The position numbers and the translations under genes are program-made. From contig JAHRHY010000015.1 of assembly GCA_019671135.1 (NCBI GenBank), positions 186,001 to 250,000 of the forward strand: 64,000 bases of DNA. The letters run 5' to 3'. This DNA is from Linnemannia hyalina. Taxonomy: Eukaryota > Mortierellomycota > Mortierellomycetes > Mortierellales > Mortierellaceae. The notes under the pieces were generated by a model that did not search any database, was not told the DNA's origin, and saw only the letters and a list, made by a program, of their open reading frames with translations. Below are positions 48,741 to 61,464 of this stretch, piece after piece. Numbering within the stretch: the first letter of the stretch is position 1; each line of letters opens with the position of its first letter.

Positions 48741-49739
48741 CTAGAGCAACGGCTTGGAGACAAGGACGAGGTGGCGGTTCTCCATCATACCCAGATCCTC
48801 GCCTCGCTTGCTCATGTCGCGTCCAATCGTGTTATCCTCCACGTCCTCCTCCCTCTGCTCAGGGACCAGCCCAGACTCGCGCACAAGCTGATGAACCTCA
48901 GCAAGGTTGTACAGACACTCTGCGTAGAACTGGTCGCGGATCACACCCTTTCCAGTCAACATCACAACCTCGCGACTGATGAGCCGCTTCTTGTCCTTGC
49001 TCAGCTCTCGCTCCCGGCAGACAATCATGGTGTCGTCAATCCATTCCCAGCCACGGGCCGAAAAGTTCTTGCGCAGGTATGCACCGTCGGGAATATCCAT
49101 CACCACGAATCCACCAGGCTTTAAAATCCGACGGATCTCCTTGAGAAGGTTCACGTTGGCATTGTCAGTCGCAAAGTAACCAAACGAATTTCCCATCACC
49201 ATCACAAGCGAGAACGAATCGTCGTCGTGAGGAATCGCGCGGCAGTCTCCGATCGTGAACGACGCGCGATCGGACACGTCTGCAGCTGCAGCTCTCGACT
49301 GGGCAAGTTCAATCAAGTACTGGGACTGATCGTGGCCGTGGAGTTCCAGATGAGGGTACAGCTCTGCCAGTTGGAGAACATGTCGTCCTTGACCACAGCA
49401 CAGATCGAGGATGCGAGTTCTCTCAGTGCTGCTGGAAGGAGGGACAGACTGAAAGATGGATCGAATGGGCTCGTGGGTCTCCAAGAGACGGATCTCTTCA
49501 AGAGTAATTTCCGGATCCTCCACAACATCACCGTCCGTCTGAAGATACAGATTGTCACCAAAAACGCCTTTCCACCGGGCCTTGGGCACGCACGGCTCTG
49601 GATCTTTGACTCGTCCGTAACAGATGACAGCAGGCAGAGGGGGAGGGATGATATTTGTTGCGTTATCAAGAACATCCTTGTCGGTCAAGAAGGCGACAGA
49701 GTTGCCGTAGGGGCGAGCTTGGTTGAGAGTGGGAGGCAT
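48741..49739 (-). CDS. Class I SAM-dependent methyltransferase, single exon
   Basis: Small-molecule-type methyltransferase of unknown substrate, 332 aa, in one exon. The SAM-binding Rossmann fold is clear: motif I ILDLCCGQGRH (about 110), acidic end of beta-2 in HGHDQS, GDCRAIP before beta-4, LVMVMGNSFGYF, and the post-motif LKPGGFVVMDIP. The N-terminal WKGVFGDNLYLQTDGD and the DLCCGQGRH...GNSFGYF pattern are common in bacterial methyltransferases of this broad class, where the first helix reads as W...YL. No signal peptide or membrane segment is seen. It is the only complete gene here with no intron, which together with its bacterial look makes ancient horizontal transfer possible; codon use looks like that of its neighbours. 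The start is the first ATG of the frame with a Pro-rich MPPTLNQARPYG. Confidence 0.88.
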   Translation of the reverse strand: MPPTLNQARPYGNSVAFLTDKDVLDNATNIIPPPLPAVICYGRVKDPEPCVPKARWKGVFGDNLYLQTDGDVVEDPEITLEEIRLLETHEPIRSIFQSVPPSSSTERTRILDLCCGQGRHVLQLAELYPHLELHGHDQSQYLIELAQSRAAAADVSDRASFTIGDCRAIPHDDDSFSLVMVMGNSFGYFATDNANVNLLKEIRRILKPGGFVVMDIPDGAYLRKNFSARGWEWIDDTMIVCRERELSKDKKRLISREVVMLTGKGVIRDQFYAECLYNLAEVHQLVRESGLVPEQREEDVEDNTIGRDMSKRGEDLGMMENRHLVLVSKPLL

Positions 49740-51197
49740 CCTGATCGTCCGTTATGAGTTGTTTTGTGAGGTTACGTTGGCGCTAGTGCGGTGGTAGGTG
49801 GTCGAAAGAAGGGAGAGAGGTAAGTATGAGAAAAAGATGGAGAAAGGTGGGAAAAAAGTAAGATAAGATAGGGTGAGTAAGGATGTATATCTCAACAGAC
49901 AAAAGAAAGGGGCAACCATTGACATTGTAAGGTGCAAGGCAGATGTCGGCTTAGGCCAGGCCAGAATAGGGTGATCTCACACAATACTACGAACAAGATT
50001 ATCAAAACAAGTCCAAGTGCAAGTCGATTCCACAGAAGAGATGGATGCCAGTGGTGGTTTTGCACAGCTTAGGAGAGAGACATAGCACACCATCGACTCC
50101 AAAACACATTGTGAAGGGGATGAGGAGGGGGGGGGGGAATCATACGTGGTAAAAAGTCAACCACATCAACTAGCAGGCTGACAACAGATATACAGAAGAA
50201 GGGGATGTAAAACAAACAAACCAAGACAAGCATCTAGGAGTACCACCAGCCGGAGATATCTTTTTTTTTTAATATGTAGAGAGTGATTCGAGTCTTGTAT
50301 TCTGCCGAGTCGCGTTATTTCACGGTATCAGATACCAAATGGTATGACCCTTGCACATTTCATCGCCTACACAAAATGCTCTTAGAGCGGGTGATGCACT
50401 ACAGAATCCTGTCTACTGAATGTTGGGAGAAGAAAAATATATCTCAACATGCGATGTTCCTTTGAAGATCGTACTAGTTCAAGGAGAAAAGGTTTCTTGT
50501 GAGGATGATTGATGTTTGCCTCCATTGTTTTCGCTTGTATCAGTCATTAAAATAACAAGATACAGCAATGGAGTAGTGGGTCTCTCGCCGTGTACCAGGG
50601 ACAAAAGCAGACAAAGAGTTATGGCATGTGCCCTCGCAACTGACCATGGTAGTCGGTCTGTCGGCACATTACGCAGATAATGGTGACCCGCCCTTTTCAC
50701 CCTTGAGATGATTGACGGCCAAGAGAAGGTCGATCCCTATTCAGGCACCATCACCGATCACGTTGTCTCTCACTAGTGAAAAATGTTTTTGATCAGTTAT
50801 GAAAACGGTGTAAAAAGACAAGCAAGCACCAAACTTTTCACTCCTCCGAATGGATAACCCTGGTGAATGCAGTCATGACAAACAAAAAGAAGGACGAACA
50901 AACAAGGAATCGTTCATGACTATTCTCTATCTCTCAGGTGATACATAGGAGTAAAAGTGATAAAGGCGAAAGAGGCAATTGACAGCGGAACTGGAGTGTA
51001 GATGGGGATAAAAGAACGAAAAGATGTTTGCCCTACACGACCAGGGGCCGTTGTGACTGTTGTAGATTTACCCCCCTCCGCATTACTGCGGCTCGCATCA
51101 TGTACTCAACTTGTTCATCCCATTTACCACACATCCTTACTCTTCCTCCCTACTTCCACCTTTTGTCACCCATCAACTCCTCAATCCAGCACACAAC
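49740..51197. promoter_or_regulatory. Divergent intergenic region, methyltransferase and XRN-like gene
   Basis: 1.46 kb between divergent start codons with no supported gene. The minus strand at 49760-49920 is CT-rich next to the methyltransferase start, and 51100-51190 is CT-rich on the plus strand before the XRN-like start, so the leaders are at the ends. A G run lies at 50127-50138 and a T run at 50262-50271. The centre shows no recognisable feature. Confidence 0.55.
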
Positions 51198-53932
51198 ATG
51201 GGTCTGAAGGAAGTCAAGTTCATCGACTGGTTCAAGGGAAAGTTCCCCCATGCCGCACGGGTTGTCGCTATGCACGAAGGAGCCCATTTCGACTCGGTCT
51301 TCATCGACGTCAACTGTATTCTCCATCCAGCAATGAGGGCTGCAAAGAACGAGGCGCAGTTTGTCAAGAAGCTGTATACTATCCTCGATAGGACCCTCTC
51401 TCAATTCATCCCTGATCGAATCTGTTATCTATCCGTTGATGGGCCGGCTCCTCTTGCAAAACTCCTCACACAAAAGGCTCGTCGCGCCTCAAAGGTACGC
51501 CTCCATGCTTTAATGTCACCATTCAAGCCTTTGGTTGAATGTGTCTTTTAAACACGTATTTACACACCTTGATTGTTGCTCTGTTCTCAATTTATAGTCA
51601 GGGAGCGGAAAGCCGAACCATATGAGCACGCTTCAAGTAACCCCAGGATGCCCGTTCATGTTGCGACTGGAACAATACCTCAGCTACTACACAGTCCGGT
51701 ACCTGCAACATCGTCGCTCACAAGGAATCTCACCCGATCTCAAATTCGTTATTGACCACTCCAACAATCCCGGGGAAGGCGAGGTAATGGGAATACCCCT
51801 TTTCCTTTTACAGCGGGTTTTTTATCCCTCGGTGATGAGCTATATATCCCCTTTTCTTCTGTGCTAACATGTCCCGTGATCTGTGGTTCGGAGAATCTAG
51901 AGCAAGATCATCGAAAACGTCGTTCAACAAGCAGCCAACATCCGCGGAAGACCTTGCGCGATTCTCAGTATGGACTCAGACGCCATCATTCAAGCCATCA
52001 CCCTTGGGATGCCCAACATCTTTGTTGTTCGCAAAGACTCACCCCAAAACCCAATCGTTGCCATCTCAATCGACAAGTTTATGCGGTCGCTGGAGGCCAT
52101 ATTCCCTGGGGAATCCAACAGGAGTCGACTCGACTTTTGCGCACTTTGTCTATTCCGAGGAAACGACTATCTGCGAGGGTTGTTTGTTGGTCTAGAGAAA
52201 CTCTGGCTGGCTTATCTTTATACTCGGCTTGTCGACCCGGCGATTCAAACAAGGGGGCCTGAGAGATATCTTATCGACGCCACCCTCAAGACGTTTGATC
52301 TCTTCTTCTTGAAGCAATTGATCCTCAACTCCTACAAGGACAACAACACACTCAAAATCCCCAACAACTTGGCGCCGCAACAAGCCCAACCACAGCGGCA
52401 ACAATCGCCAATTGTCGGATCTGAGTCTGAGGTATCAGAGCAGGACGAGTACGGGAACGCGAGCGACATGGAGTCTGCGGGCGGAGACGACAGTTCCACC
52501 GACGATGACGAGGACGCAGGAGGAGATATCAATGCAACGGGCTCCAACAGCGATATTGACGACAGTTCGGATCAGGAAAAGAAGTACTCGGTGAAGGATT
52601 ACCTGGAGGGCGTATTGTGGAACCTGGAGATGTACTGCTCAGGAGTGTGCCCAGACGTCTCCTTCACCTACAAGTTCTGGACAGCTCCTCCTCGCAGAGC
52701 AATCGTCACCTTTGTCGACACGATTGCCCAAAAGAAACCGTACCAGACCTTGTCAGCCAGCTCTACCAGGAAATTGGTCAAAGTGGTGACAAGCGACAAG
52801 ACTTATCTGCATCCACTTGTTTGCGCCATGATTGTAAGTTGTACATGTTTTTTTCTTTCGCAGAAGAATATGTAATTTAATATTTGTCAGAACCCAGCAT
52901 TAACGCCAAATTTCGATTACTTTTTAGCTGTTGCCGATAGATAGAGCAGCCGCCTACTTGCCAGAATCCATGGCTCTTGTGCAATCAGTCATCGTTCCAG
53001 AAGAATCCAGGTACCTTACACACGAGGAGATGATGACCATCGAGGAGACCGTGCATGGAATCATCGACGTCCTCTCAAAATCCGATAAGCCTCAAGACAT
53101 CAAAGTCGCCAAAGAACTGTACGGACTCTACAACACTCGATCGCCCTACATCTGGACCCGCGTCCGCACCGTAAACACTCGTACCCCAAAAACCGAAACC
53201 CCACCAAGCCCGAACGTCATCATCGATGCTCTCCAAGCCCTCACCATCTCCTCCCCCACTCCAGAAAGCAGCAAGCCCGACTCGGCCTCTCAGCAGCAGC
53301 AAGGGCGATTCGTCGATCTGGAATGCCAGCAAGATATTATTTGCACCTTGACCAAGACGCTGCCCAGTGCTGCGCAGGTTGGGCAGCCTAATCGAGTACC
53401 AGAGATTGTCGTGTCGTGGGCGGCTGATCCTCGACAGCTGGATATCACGGCACAGGGAGCCAAGCCGTCGACGCCATGGATGTTTTTCTCGTTGCGGCAA
53501 TCTCGATTTGGACGACCTGGTCCTGGTCAGCAGCAGTATCGCCCGAGAGCACCTCAGCAACTTCAACAGCAGCACCGACAGCCATATAATCAAGCTAGAC
53601 CGAATGTACCCGACACCCGAAACCCTCAAAACACACGCCATATACCACAATTGAATACGTCCGTAGACAATCCCGGTCAGCAACAAGCTAGACGATGGAC
53701 GCGACCACCTGCACCTCATGCACAACCGCAGGCGCCACCAGCAGCAGCACCAACCAACAATGCCGGAAACAAAAACAACAACAACCAGCGAACCCCTGGA
53801 CGAAAGCCCAAGCCCGCGCCCTCTTCCGTACCTGGTCCTGGTCCACAACAGCAACGGCAGCATGACAAACGGACAGAGGACGGAACTGTTATTCCTGCAG
53901 AAAAAGTGATTCTTGTCAGCTCAGCCAATTAA
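51198..53932 (+). CDS. Short XRN-type 5'-3' exoribonuclease-like protein
   Basis: Member of the XRN (Xrn1/Rat1) nuclease superfamily, 806 aa, role unknown. Exons 51198-51494, 51598-51783, 51901-52833 and 52928-53932. The start MGLKEVKFIDWFKGKFPH resembles the XRN N-terminus. Acidic active-site positions seem kept: FIDVNCILH, LSVDGPAPLAKL, NNPGEGESKI, CAILSMDSDAI and FRGNDYL. The segment after KARR, which is 50-60 residues in Xrn1, is reduced to about 12, and VTPGCPFM follows directly (the preceding Asp of Xrn1 is Ser here). All of Xrn1's C-terminal domains are absent; instead there is an acidic disordered stretch (coded near 52410-52590) and a Q/N/P-rich tail (about 53500-53870). Canonical Xrn1 and Rat1 must be elsewhere, so this is an additional paralogue. 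Activity is inferred from motifs only. Confidence 0.85.
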
Positions 53933-54552
53933 ACCAAGTAATTAAATGAATCAATTTTCCAACTTGCATGAACTCAAAGAAAATAAGAAAAACACTCTAA
54001 ACACGCAGGGGGGAGCGGGGGGCAAACAGTGCGCTTTTCCTTCTCTCTTCCACCAAGCGCCTCGTCCGTGAGACATTGCATTTCGTTTTCTTCCCGCTTC
54101 TTATACTCGCTCCGCTGTACATGTAGTCGTGTGATGAAAAAAACAAGAATGGCCGGTGGGCTGTACAGTAATGCTAGTACTAATTGCTCCTCCTCCTCTT
54201 GGTCGCGTGAGTAAAGAAGAATAATGCAGTAAATTGCCCTTCTGAGCATTGGCATTGACAAAAAATTAAGAACGAGTTCGCCATTAAGGTACTTGGATAT
54301 TACATTCGACGCGAGAGCGGATGAAGATGATGATGAAGAATGGCAAATGAAAAGGAATATATTCGCAATTGATGGTGCAATCAGAATAACAAGCAAACGC
54401 GAGTGTAGGGGTATCTAACCTACTCCTCCGGACAGATAAACATAGACAACAGCAAACGGTATAATAAGGAAACACGTTTTCCTTGCGAATATTGAAAGAG
54501 GGTTGCTCCTTCGATCGAAGGGAAGAAAAAGATCAATTGAGATATTTGTTGT

Positions 54553-54586
<34 letters not shown>

Positions 54587-56786
54587 GCAATATTCTTTAT
54601 TAACTACCAAAGGAAGTGTGGTACAAGTACCTTACCCGTTCTTTTCCATCTCGTTTTTCTCTCCTTCTTGTTGGGTTACGAGCGTGTTGAATGAAAAGGC
54701 AGAAGAATAAAACAGTGCATCCCTATTCGGCCTCACATGGGCAACTGCGGTCCTGCTGATTCGTTCGTTCAATGGTGTTTGCCAATCGGTGCAACTTCAA
54801 GAATTAAGATTCCAACGGGCACACGAGGAGGAAAGAATCGTTGTTAATGGTGATTAAAACAAGGGAGTGAGCGAACGGCGGGAATGATCGATCTGTAAAC
54901 GAAGGATAAGACAACAAGAGGACGAGAGAGTGGGCGTCCACTCCGATTTGCCGATATGGACCGCTCTGGTTATGAAGCGACGGCAAACGACAAAAGAAGG
55001 ACTAGAGAGGAGAGGAAGAGCGAGCTCACTTCTTAATCCATCTCAGAACACTTTAATGATTCCAACGTTTCATTCCAGACAAAAAAAAAAGAGATTTATG
55101 GAAGTTGGAGAAAGAAAACAGAGAGAGAGGGGGGCGAGAATATGGTAAAAGAGGACCGTCGAGGTGTTGTGTTGTCTTTTTGCTGGTGAGGCGAGTCAAA
55201 GGTGAGGGGAAAAAGTATTGAGCCTGGCCAAGAAAGAAAGAAAGGCAAGGAATGGATGGGACGGTCCCTGAACACAAACAAGGTTTAGGTGGCTCACTGG
55301 TCAACGCGTGAACGCACGTTGCGCTAATCGACGGCTCTGATTGGTTGGATAGGCTAGGCGGTGTAACCGTTGGATTCTTCTAGGGTTTCCCTCTTCGCAC
55401 ACTTTAGATCAACTACTGTAGGGTACTGTGCTGTACCTGAGGAAATAAAGGTACGAGAACAAGCCAAAATAGGGCAACATACTGTTGGTCCATCGGTCGG
55501 TAAGTCCTGGTGTCACTGGGCTAGACTTGAACTGGGCTGGGCTGACCTTTTTCTCGGGCCAAAGAGCACAATTGATTCTTGCCTTGCATTCATTCCGTGC
55601 CCTTTTGGTTTTGTTCATTTTTTTTATCCCAACGAGTACGCTCATGTTTTACATAGATGCTGCTGTTGTTGAAGAATGAAAGAAAAAAAGCGAGCGGCCC
55701 CTTTGCCGATTCCTACTCCTTCTCCAACGCCCCACTCGTCACTCGAGTTTTTTTTTACTCCTGGTCAAGTGAACGATAAGAGCAAACGAAAGAATAGAAC
55801 AAAAAAGTGGCGCTTCTCCGCTGTTGTTTAGAAATAGCCACTCGAAGTGAAGCTCTTTCTTGTGGGCGCCCAATGGGGTCTGCATGAAAGTCATTCTGCG
55901 AATTCGCTGGTGGGATCAACTATCTACATATAAAATTTGATCTTGTTTTCTTTATCGTCAGACTGCTCTAGACCCATTGGCTGATGTGTATGTAAGGGGG
56001 TTTTTTTACAATAAGGGGAGTAATGGACGTCGATGTTTTTTGGTGCGAGATTGCGGTACACAGCATTAGCGATGGTCGGCGACAACAAAAAAAAAGGGGG
56101 CCAGGCGAGCAAGACCAAGGAAGCGATAGAGGCACAAAGTGAGAGTTCAATCCAATCTAAATGATTGGCAAGGTTACCATGACACACTCACGCCACACGA
56201 TCCATTTGTGCACGTTGCCCACGGCTAGCTGCTTAATGCACACCCTGTGCGCCTATGGAATGGCGCCTCCTCTTTGATTTGATTATTTTACTTTTTTTTT
56301 TCAACGCAGAGACGCATAGACAAAGACACAGACCCACGTCCACATCAACCACATTCGCCATCTTCTGATTTTTAATTATTGATTATTTCGTTCTCCTCCC
56401 CCTTCCTCCCTCCTTTACCCTTCTTTCTCCTTTGCTCTCCTTTCCTCTCTTTTCTCCTTTTCCCCTCCTTCACCTCCACCACCTTACCATCACCGCCATT
56501 CTTTTGCATTCTATCTTCCTTTCTCCTTCTTCTTCATCCTCTCCTCCTCCTTCTTCATCCTCTCCTCCTTCCTTCCTTCTGCTGAACCGTTATCGATAAT
56601 TCGACTCGAACAATTCCTCTCCATTCTTTGTAAGAATTCCTTCCTCGGGTGTATGTTGACGGTGGTACATTCTCTCAGCCATAAGCACAGTCATCCTGAC
56701 TACTAAACCCATGTCTCCTTCCCCTTCTCTTCTTCATAGCAACCTGGCACAACCTATCCATCATTCATTCCGCAATTCTCACAAGT
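53933..56786. other. 2.85-kb gene-free region
   Basis: Largest gap in the window. Short open frames (up to 140 codons) show no recognisable family and lie in low-complexity sequence. A 31-T run is at 54555-54585. 55000-55140 is purine-rich. CTGATTGGTTGG at about 55337 could be a CCAAT-type site. 56375-56590 is a strong CT tract and probably the leader of the PH-LRR gene. A short unsearchable non-coding RNA cannot be excluded. Confidence 0.5.
54555..54585. repeat. 31-bp poly-T run
   Basis: Uninterrupted T homopolymer in the large intergenic gap; likely length-variable. Confidence 0.9.
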
Positions 56787-59700
56787 ATGGCCTCCACTGG
56801 ACTTCGTTCGCCTCAAGCCTACAGAAGCACAGGGAGTGCTTCCAACTCTGACGAGATCGTGCATCACAGCAGCAACGGCCTTCCCCAACGACCCCCTCGC
56901 CAGAGTCGACAGCGGTCTGAGTCCTCGTCATCGCCCATTATGACTGCCTCCCAATATAACTCTCACTTTCAATCGGATCCATATTACACTCCTTCAACTC
57001 ATTCTCAATCTCCTCGACCCTCACCTCGATCCACACCCAACACCTACGGCTACCAGTCGTCGCAGGTCCCACCCTCACCTATGACATTCCAACTCCCTCC
57101 CTCTGCCATGTCAACCTCCAGTCGAGACGATAGCATGCGCTCTGGATCCATCTCTTATCCTCACCAGCAACAACAACAGCAGCAACAACAACACCAACAT
57201 CAGGGATACCAAAGCGGAAACATCTCATCAGGGTCCTCTTTCAGGTCCCCTCACATCTCCCCGGGTCTCCCATCCAGTGGCAGCGCTCAGATGATGCCTC
57301 CACCTCTTGCTCTCCCTGACTCATTCCTGGAGGATCAATCCGACTACGCAGGATACTACTCCTCTGATGTCGGGATTCTTTCGAGCCCTCAATTGCTCTC
57401 AACTCCTCAGGTCTTGTCGAGCCCTCAGCTTTTATCTGATCCACAGCAGCAACTGCAGTCTCCCATGAACAGCGGCACTTTGTACCCTCGGCAGCACCAC
57501 ACAGGCTATCCTCACTCTCCCGACATTCCTCCAAGACAGGGATCAAGATCTGCAGGAGCAGGGATGGCTTTGCCGAGCCCTCATATGACACCCACGACAT
57601 CCCCATTGCAGATCGACTTTCCAAACCTCTCCCTTAACGGTAAGCAAAACGAAGAAAAAAAATGAAAACAGGAGAGAGAGAGACTATTATCGCTGCTGCA
57701 AGGGGAGGGGGAGGAACTTGAGACACAGAGAGAGAAGTAGAGATGAGTGTGTGGGTGTGCGATTGTGTGTCTCTGTGTGTGAACAACAATCGAAGAGAAG
57801 GCTGCATCATCAGTCGAATCGACTGTGGATGTGTTTTTTGTCCCGTGAGAGCAATGGCCATGCCTTGAGCCTGTCATCTCTAATGTTTCAGGAACGTGGT
57901 CGCAATCACAGTCACACACCCTCAACTACTGGGAAACTCTACCCTTGAAAGCCATCCAGACACACAAACCTAAATTAATTTCCTTTGCCTTTCTCTTTCG
58001 ACAAAAGATGCGCGTCGGCCAAGCGGACAGCCTCAGCAGGTCCAGCCCCCCACCTCCGGCACTCGCAGCCGCGCCTACTCAACCACAACCGTCTCTACCG
58101 ACGACTCCTCCACCAGCCGCAACTCCCTCGTACCCAGATCTACTGTCGACGGAGCAAATACCCAAGAGTTCTACCACGGTCAACCTCATGTCCCCATTGA
58201 ATCCTTCCTGATGCCCTCGCAGGAGCAATACCCGGCCGACTCGCTCATCCTCTTTGGTGGCACCGCAGTTCACTCAGAGGGAGGCCTTTTCCGCAAGGAT
58301 TCCAAGGAATACCTCATGCTGACTAACTCCAGCTTGCTCAAGTACAAATCCATGGAAAAGGCGGCCAAGGTCTTTGGCAACCAGTCTGTTTGGTCCTCTT
58401 CCTCGGGCCACCAGATCATGACACCACAGCAGACAGCATTGATCTCCAAGGATAATCGTATCTTGTCCCTTAACTCGATCATTGGCGTCTACACATACCA
58501 GCCTGCAGGAACGGAGACCCAGATCGTCGTCGAGTATCTTGTCTCGATCTCGTCCCAGCCCGCCACTATGCACTTTACCCCAGCTGTGGACCAAGTAGAA
58601 CCCTGGTTGAAGGAACTGCGCCAGGGCTGCAACTACCATGCCGCTCAAGCAGGATTGATTGTCAAGGGCACCAGACAGCGTCAGTGGGTTCAAGATAAGC
58701 TTCAGGAGGACCACATTGCTCTGCCCTCCAACGTCGCCGAGGACCACCCAACAGCCCTTGCAGCAGGAGGCATGTGGCGTGCATTCTTTAGGGCGCAGCG
58801 GATCAAAGGAGTCCCCGTACAGGAGAGCGGCGTCTCGGATTCTAAGGTGGGGCTCGAGAACAAGGCCGTCGTGATCGCCGTCGGAGCCTCGCACATCCAC
58901 ATTTTGCCTCATAACCTCGGCAATAGCAGCTCCAAGGACGACTTGAAGGACGAACGCAACATCCTGCAGTACCCGATCTTGACCATCAGGACCATCCACT
59001 ACAAGGAAAAGGACGACACCTTCACCTTGGCTTTCGGAACCACATTGCGCCAACGGACGGTCATCATGACGTTTGCCTCTGCTCGCGCTCGTGAGATCAT
59101 CATCGCCATCCGTGCACGTGTCGAGAGCTTGCGCTGGCTCTACCCTCTCGGCAGGAAGGGCATCGAGCTCGCTCTTTCCGAGAGTATGTCGAGGCCTATT
59201 CCTGTGCCGTCCAGGGACCATCTCACCGACCTTGGGTTCGACGAGTTGCTGCGCGCTGAGTGTCACGCCATGGGTCTGGATCGCAAGGTCTTCAAAAACG
59301 TCGTTATCGATGGATTCAGCATCACTGTCGGCAAGGCAGGCGACAATCCTGACAACAAGCGCGACTACTCTGTTGAGGAGATGAAGTGTCTTCTTCGTGC
59401 CCTGCGATTCAATACCACCTTCAAGGAGATCAGCTTCTACGGCATCTCCTTTGAGAACCTTCAAAAGTCCAAGACGCTCAGGGATGGAACCCTCCGCTAT
59501 GGTCTTCGTCCTGACCAAGAGCTCTACGAGTTGATCATGGGCAACCCACAGATCCGTGTTCTGAACCTCCATGGCTGCCACCTGGATACGGGTGCCATTG
59601 GCAGCATCGGCCGTGCTATTCGCGATGGCTACACTGCTGGTCTTCGTCTCGAGTTGCTCGACCTCTACGGCAACCATGCCACCGACGGTGCTGATGTCAT

Positions 59701-61228
59701 GACGCTTGCCAAAGGAATCGTCAAGCATGCGGGAACCCTCCACTACCTCGATGTCGGTCACTGTCAAATCACTGGCGATGGCATCAACCAGGTCATGCAC
59801 GCCTTTGTCGCCAACCCAGACGTCGCCTCACACACCCTCGAGTTCTTTGGAATCCAAGGCAACCCTGAGAGCAAGGTCAACTCGTTCATCCTGGACATGT
59901 TCCTTAAGCACTCTATGTGTCTCGAGAAACTGGATCTGTCGGATCTGACGTCATGGAGCAAGTCACCCATCCTGATGGCAGAGACCCTGGCCAACTGTGG
60001 CGGATTCCTGAAGCGCCTGGATCTCAGCGGCATGGCCTTGCACCCGTCGACCCTGGACCAGATTCTTTCCTGGATTTCCAGCCCAGAGTGCGAGACCCTC
60101 GAGCAGCTCAAGGTCGAGGGCTGCGGTTTGGATGGCAGCCAGTTTGCGAGCATCCTGGACGCTGTTGGTCAAAGCGGAAACCAAAAGGTCGAGATCTGCG
60201 CTGGCCGAAATCTTCTTTCCGACGGTCAAGACCTTCCTGAGAACCTTGTCAACGTCCTCTCCAATGGCGAGACGGCTACTTCGTTGGGTCTGCGCCGTAC
60301 CTGCTGGAGCGAACAGGCTCTGCGACAGCTCTTCCTGAGTCTCAGTCATAACTTTACCCTCAAGAAGCTCGATCTTTGCGCCGTTTCGCTTGCCTCCGGC
60401 CGGGACCCAGATGTCGAGACCTGCAAGCTCTTGGGCCAGATGTTGGCGTCCGAGGCAAGTCGATTGGAAGAGTTGCTGATCCGGGGCGAGGAGACAGCCG
60501 AGTTAACCTCAAGAATGGGCAGAAACCTGTGGAGGTCGTTCCAGGGCTTGGGCTCCAGTCGCTACCTGACCAAGCTGGATGTCAGACGTAATCGCTTCAA
60601 GGACGAGGGTGCTTTGGCTTTGGCTGAGGCTCTGCGCATTAACCAAAGTCTTGTCTGGCTCGACATGGACGAGAACGATGTAAGTGTGCTTATCGGTTTT
60701 CTTTTGTTATTGTTTTTTTTGCCTGCAATTCTTTAACATTGAGGTTCTAACGGTATACACCCTCATTGATCATGATTGTTATGTTAGGTTACTGTCGACG
60801 GATTCAATGCTATTCTGTCTGCCTTCCACCAAGGAGGCACGGAGCAAGTCCCTACAAGCAGCCAGTGTTACAACAGCACGCTTGCCTACTTTGAGCCACC
60901 TGTCATGGATGTGTCCAAGCAGACATGTGCACTCCAGGAGGCGATGCTAGAGACCTACAAGTCTGAGCAGGAAACCCGATTCCTGTTGAACCACGCCACT
61001 GGCAAGGATGCAGCCGAGTGGAAGGAACGTTTGGCCCAGATTCTCCGACAACGTCAACAGAGCACTGAGGCTTGTTCCAGAATCGAGAAGACGATCGTGG
61101 GCATTGCTATGGTGGTTGACCGAAACAAGGCGGCGATGGAGGCTGTCATCCGCGACCGTCAGCGCCGACGAGAGCGTGAGCGCGACCGTGAGCTCCTCCA
61201 GCAACGCCGCGACAACAGACGCGCATAG
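56787..61228 (+). CDS. PH and leucine-rich-repeat protein, CARMIL-like
   Basis: Predicted cortical scaffold, 1321 aa; exons 56787-57639, 58008-60679 and 60788-61228. Residues 1 to about 350 are disordered (Ser/Pro-rich, a poly-Gln at about 57166-57195, and repeated SSPQLL / STPQVL). A PH-like segment follows (about 355-470, DSLILFGGTAVHSEGGLF...YLMLTNSSLLKYK), then a second beta-rich segment (about 565-655). From about 690 to 1190 there are ribonuclease-inhibitor-type leucine-rich repeats (LRLELLDLYGN, LEKLDLSDLTS, LKRLDLSGMAL, LTKLDVRRNRFKDEGALALAEAL). The C-terminus is a charged helix ending RRRERERDRELLQQRRDNRRA. Non-canonical PH plus LRR is the plan of CARMIL (capping protein, Arp2/3 and myosin-I linker), but I did not see a clear capping-protein-binding motif, so this name is tentative. 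The last intron splits an LRR. Confidence 0.85.
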
Positions 61229-61464
61229 AACTCTACTCCATTCTTATCGACATACCATACCAACGAACCCACACCATACACATTCTATATACGTTTCTTC
61301 ATTCACTCTCATGAACTGTACAGTACTTTATTAATAATTTTTCCTTCAATTTGGTGGCGCTGTTCCAAATGTCAATTTTATCAGTTGTTTTTTTTTGAGT
61401 GTTGTTCTTATGTTCTTTGTCTTTTCTCTCGTCACTCACATTCTCGACATTCCGATGCGACGCC

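Noticed and set aside
58274..59800. 508-codon open frame antisense to the PH-LRR gene
   Set aside because: It mirrors the codon bias of the real exon, starts at no plausible promoter and resembles no family. The sense strand has clear LRR and PH features.
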